In this document: in pieces, positions 63,601 to 64,000 of the stretch | Position numbering within the stretch: position 1 is the stretch's first letter | Layout of the letters: every line of letters begins with the position of its first letter | Assembly (NCBI GenBank): GCA_020832545.1 | Contig: JAFIEK010000008.1 | Location: 62,001-126,000 of the forward strand | Direction of reading: 5' to 3' | Length of the DNA stretch: 64,000 bases | Source: Pararhodobacter sp. | GTDB lineage: Bacteria > Pseudomonadota > Alphaproteobacteria > Rhodobacterales > Rhodobacteraceae | Position numbers and translations under genes: made by a program | Notes under the pieces: model-generated | Databases searched by the model: none | The model's input: only the letters and a program-made list of their open reading frames with translations | What the model was told of the DNA's origin: nothing

Positions 63601-63694
63601 ACGGTTTGCCGTTGAAGGTGAACTCCAGCGGTTTCGCGCGGTCGATCAAACGGCCACCATTTGGCTGACGGTTTTTCGGCAGACGGAGGCTCAT
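60680..63694 (-). CDS. soxA: Sarcosine oxidase alpha subunit
   Basis: The large subunit of heterotetrameric sarcosine oxidase, which oxidises sarcosine to glycine and, with folate, makes 5,10-methylene-tetrahydrofolate and hydrogen peroxide. The protein has 1004 residues. The N-terminal 2Fe-2S-like fold includes FTFNGKPLQGYVGDTLASAL (about 25). A dinucleotide-binding loop VLVAGGGLAGLTAAMGAARQGKRV lies near 165-188 (NAD site). The C-terminal GcvT-like half (about 600-1004) has YEIAVPAGQ near 835. The ATG at 63694 has GGGAGGG 6 bases upstream and overlaps the soxD stop. Confidence 0.95.
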   Translation of the reverse strand: MSLRLPKNRQPNGGRLIDRAKPLEFTFNGKPLQGYVGDTLASALLANDQLLVGRSFKYHRPRGIVASGAEEPNALVGLGEGQRFEPNQRATTTELFAGLKAISQNHWPSLEFDIGAVNTWFARFLSAGFYYKMFIHPRPFWKHVYEPFIRRTAGLGRAPDAETRDADRYEQIHAFCDVLVAGGGLAGLTAAMGAARQGKRVILMEQAQFGGRVVVDGARIDDRAADDWLADVLAALLALPNVTLLPRTMVAGVHDHGYALGYQRVADHEPGADKPRHRLWRVRAGQIINATGAIERPLSFAGNDIPGVMLASAMRDYLVNWAVVPGKRVVIVTNNDDAYRSAIQLHEAGITVAAVIDARPEARGALPARARALGIRVIEGTAIHHVAGGKRVTGVALCRQDGDGGAISEHIACDAVGMSGGWSPVVHLWSHCGGKLLWDEAGAFFRPDPARPPLGHDGQGFVRALGSANGAMQTTDVLADAASAFPAEADDLPGQAIEAEPEGPLAPVWMMPARAQYPLRMKMWLDPQNDVKVSDVQLAAREGYESVEHTKRYTTLGMATDQGKLSNINGLAILADALGRPIPQVGTTTFRPPYTPISMGAIGGEARGAIFQPLRRTPLHDWHEANGASWEPVGHWRRPYCYPRTGESRHDAVMREVKQTRDSLGLLDASTLGKLLVKGPDAGRFMDMLYTNMMSSLKPGKCRYGLMCNENGFLMDDGVVARLSDDAFLCHTTSGGADRIHAWMEDWLQCEWWNWQVHVVNLTEQFGQIAVVGPNARKVLETLGSDIDLSCEALAFMEWRDGVLAGIPARVFRISFSGELSYEIAVPAGQTRALWDKLIAAGAEFGVMPYGTEALHIMRAEKGFIMIGDETDGTVIPQDLGLNWAISKKKEDFLGKRGMERPGMTSADRWQLVGLETLDGSVLPDGALAPLESVNANGQRQTQGRVTSTYFSPTLGKGIALGLVHNGPDRMDEVIDFLGEDGKPVKARVCDPVFFDKAGEKQNV

Positions 63695-64000
63695 GCGTAG
63701 CCCTCCCATTCGGGGCGGCGGGCCTTTATCTGGTCAATCACATCGATCGGCGGTTCGGTAGTCTGGGCCGGGTAGGTGGCGAAGACCTCCAGCGTGACAG
63801 TGCAGCGCGCGGCGATGAACCACTTGCCGCAGCCATAGGCATGGCGCCAGCGCTCGAAATGGACGCCGCGCGGGTTTTTGCGGGCGAACATATAACCATC
63901 GAACTCTGCGTCACTCGCACCGGGGCCGAAGCGTGTCAGATGCGCCTCGCCACCATTGGCGAATTCGCTTTCCTCGGCGGTGACGCCGCAACAGGGGCAG
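63691..64000 (-). CDS. soxD: Sarcosine oxidase delta subunit, 5' end missing
   Basis: The small zinc-binding delta subunit. About 102 residues are present; only the first few are beyond the right edge. The sequence begins CPCCGVTAEESEFANGGEA and contains KNPRGVHFERWRHAYGCGKWF-type sequence (given here in part), so the two cysteines near the start and the later His and Cys that bind zinc are all present. It overlaps soxA by 4 bp. soxB, the catalytic covalent-flavin subunit, should lie just outside the window. Confidence 0.95.
   Translation of the reverse strand, partial: CPCCGVTAEESEFANGGEAHLTRFGPGASDAEFDGYMFARKNPRGVHFERWRHAYGCGKWFIAARCTVTLEVFATYPAQTTEPPIDVIDQIKARRPEWEGYA

Noticed and set aside
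1-64000. Prophage, insertion sequence, CRISPR array, toxin-antitoxin or defence island
   Set aside because: No transposase, integrase, phage structural, Cas or restriction genes and no regularly spaced direct repeats were seen. Gene content and composition look like stable chromosome throughout.

Overview
The window is a gene-dense, high-GC stretch of ordinary chromosome from an alphaproteobacterium, almost certainly of the Rhodobacterales/Roseobacter type. Grounds are the block argH - tiny lipoprotein - DUF2834 - lysA - TIGR02302 protein, ftsE-ftsX-plsC, a short aa3-oxidase subunit IV gene, trpC-moaC-moeA-lexA with a GAAC-N7-GAAC SOS box, sarcosine oxidase genes, a TRAP transporter, and a family of intergenic palindromic repeats. 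I cannot name the genus. I saw no insertion sequence, prophage, CRISPR array, tRNA or rRNA. Both edges cut genes: purD on the left, soxD on the right.

Layout. 1-7.5 kb: purD and xseA (divergent), accA, a PPOX-type flavoprotein, plsC, ftsX, ftsE, a zinc-ribbon membrane protein and a DUF465 protein. 7.5-11.5 kb: a DMT exporter, the polyhydroxybutyrate pair phaB and phaA, and an EAL-domain protein. 11.6-17.3 kb: argH, an LptM-like lipoprotein, DUF2834, lysA and the large TIGR02302 protein. 17.3-24.5 kb: a TrmN6-like methyltransferase, DUF2007, a polyprenyl diphosphate synthase, ispE with a TPR protein, ETF-ubiquinone oxidoreductase and greA. 24.5-31 kb: an unknown membrane protein with azlC and azlD, then a leftward run of a large acyl-CoA dehydrogenase, an MBL-fold hydrolase, and two paralogous Cys/His exported proteins flanking the oxidase subunit IV gene.

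31-41 kb: a Sua5/YrdC protein; an SDR + acyl-CoA dehydrogenase divergent from an APH-like kinase + GntR regulator, with a GntR-type palindrome between them; a TRAP dctPQM set; and an envelope-sugar transferase with an epimerase. 41-45.6 kb: paaG, paaI, paaK and a TetR regulator (partial phenylacetate pathway) and a Hint-domain protein. 45.6-55 kb: rpsD behind a long structured leader, hisC and prephenate dehydrogenase, an extensin-like protein, an AMACR-type racemase with a glycerophosphodiesterase, and trpC-moaC-moeA-lexA. 55-64 kb: a dimethylglycine-dehydrogenase-like flavoprotein, a GST/TetR divergent pair with a double operator, superoxide dismutase, and soxG, soxA and soxD.

How the parts work together. 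Much of the accessory content is acyl-CoA and methylamine catabolism feeding the quinone pool: three kinds of acyl-CoA enzymes plus ETF-QO, phenylacetate genes, and glycine-betaine-type demethylation by DMGDH-like and sarcosine oxidase enzymes. The best candidates for something little described are: (1) the kinase + ACAD + SDR + GntR module, which resembles a split bacterial form of ACAD10/11 and of the levulinate (lva) pathway; (2) a multibranched RNA fold with two GNRA loops in the rpsD leader; (3) the paralogous Cys/His exported proteins around an orphan oxidase subunit IV gene.
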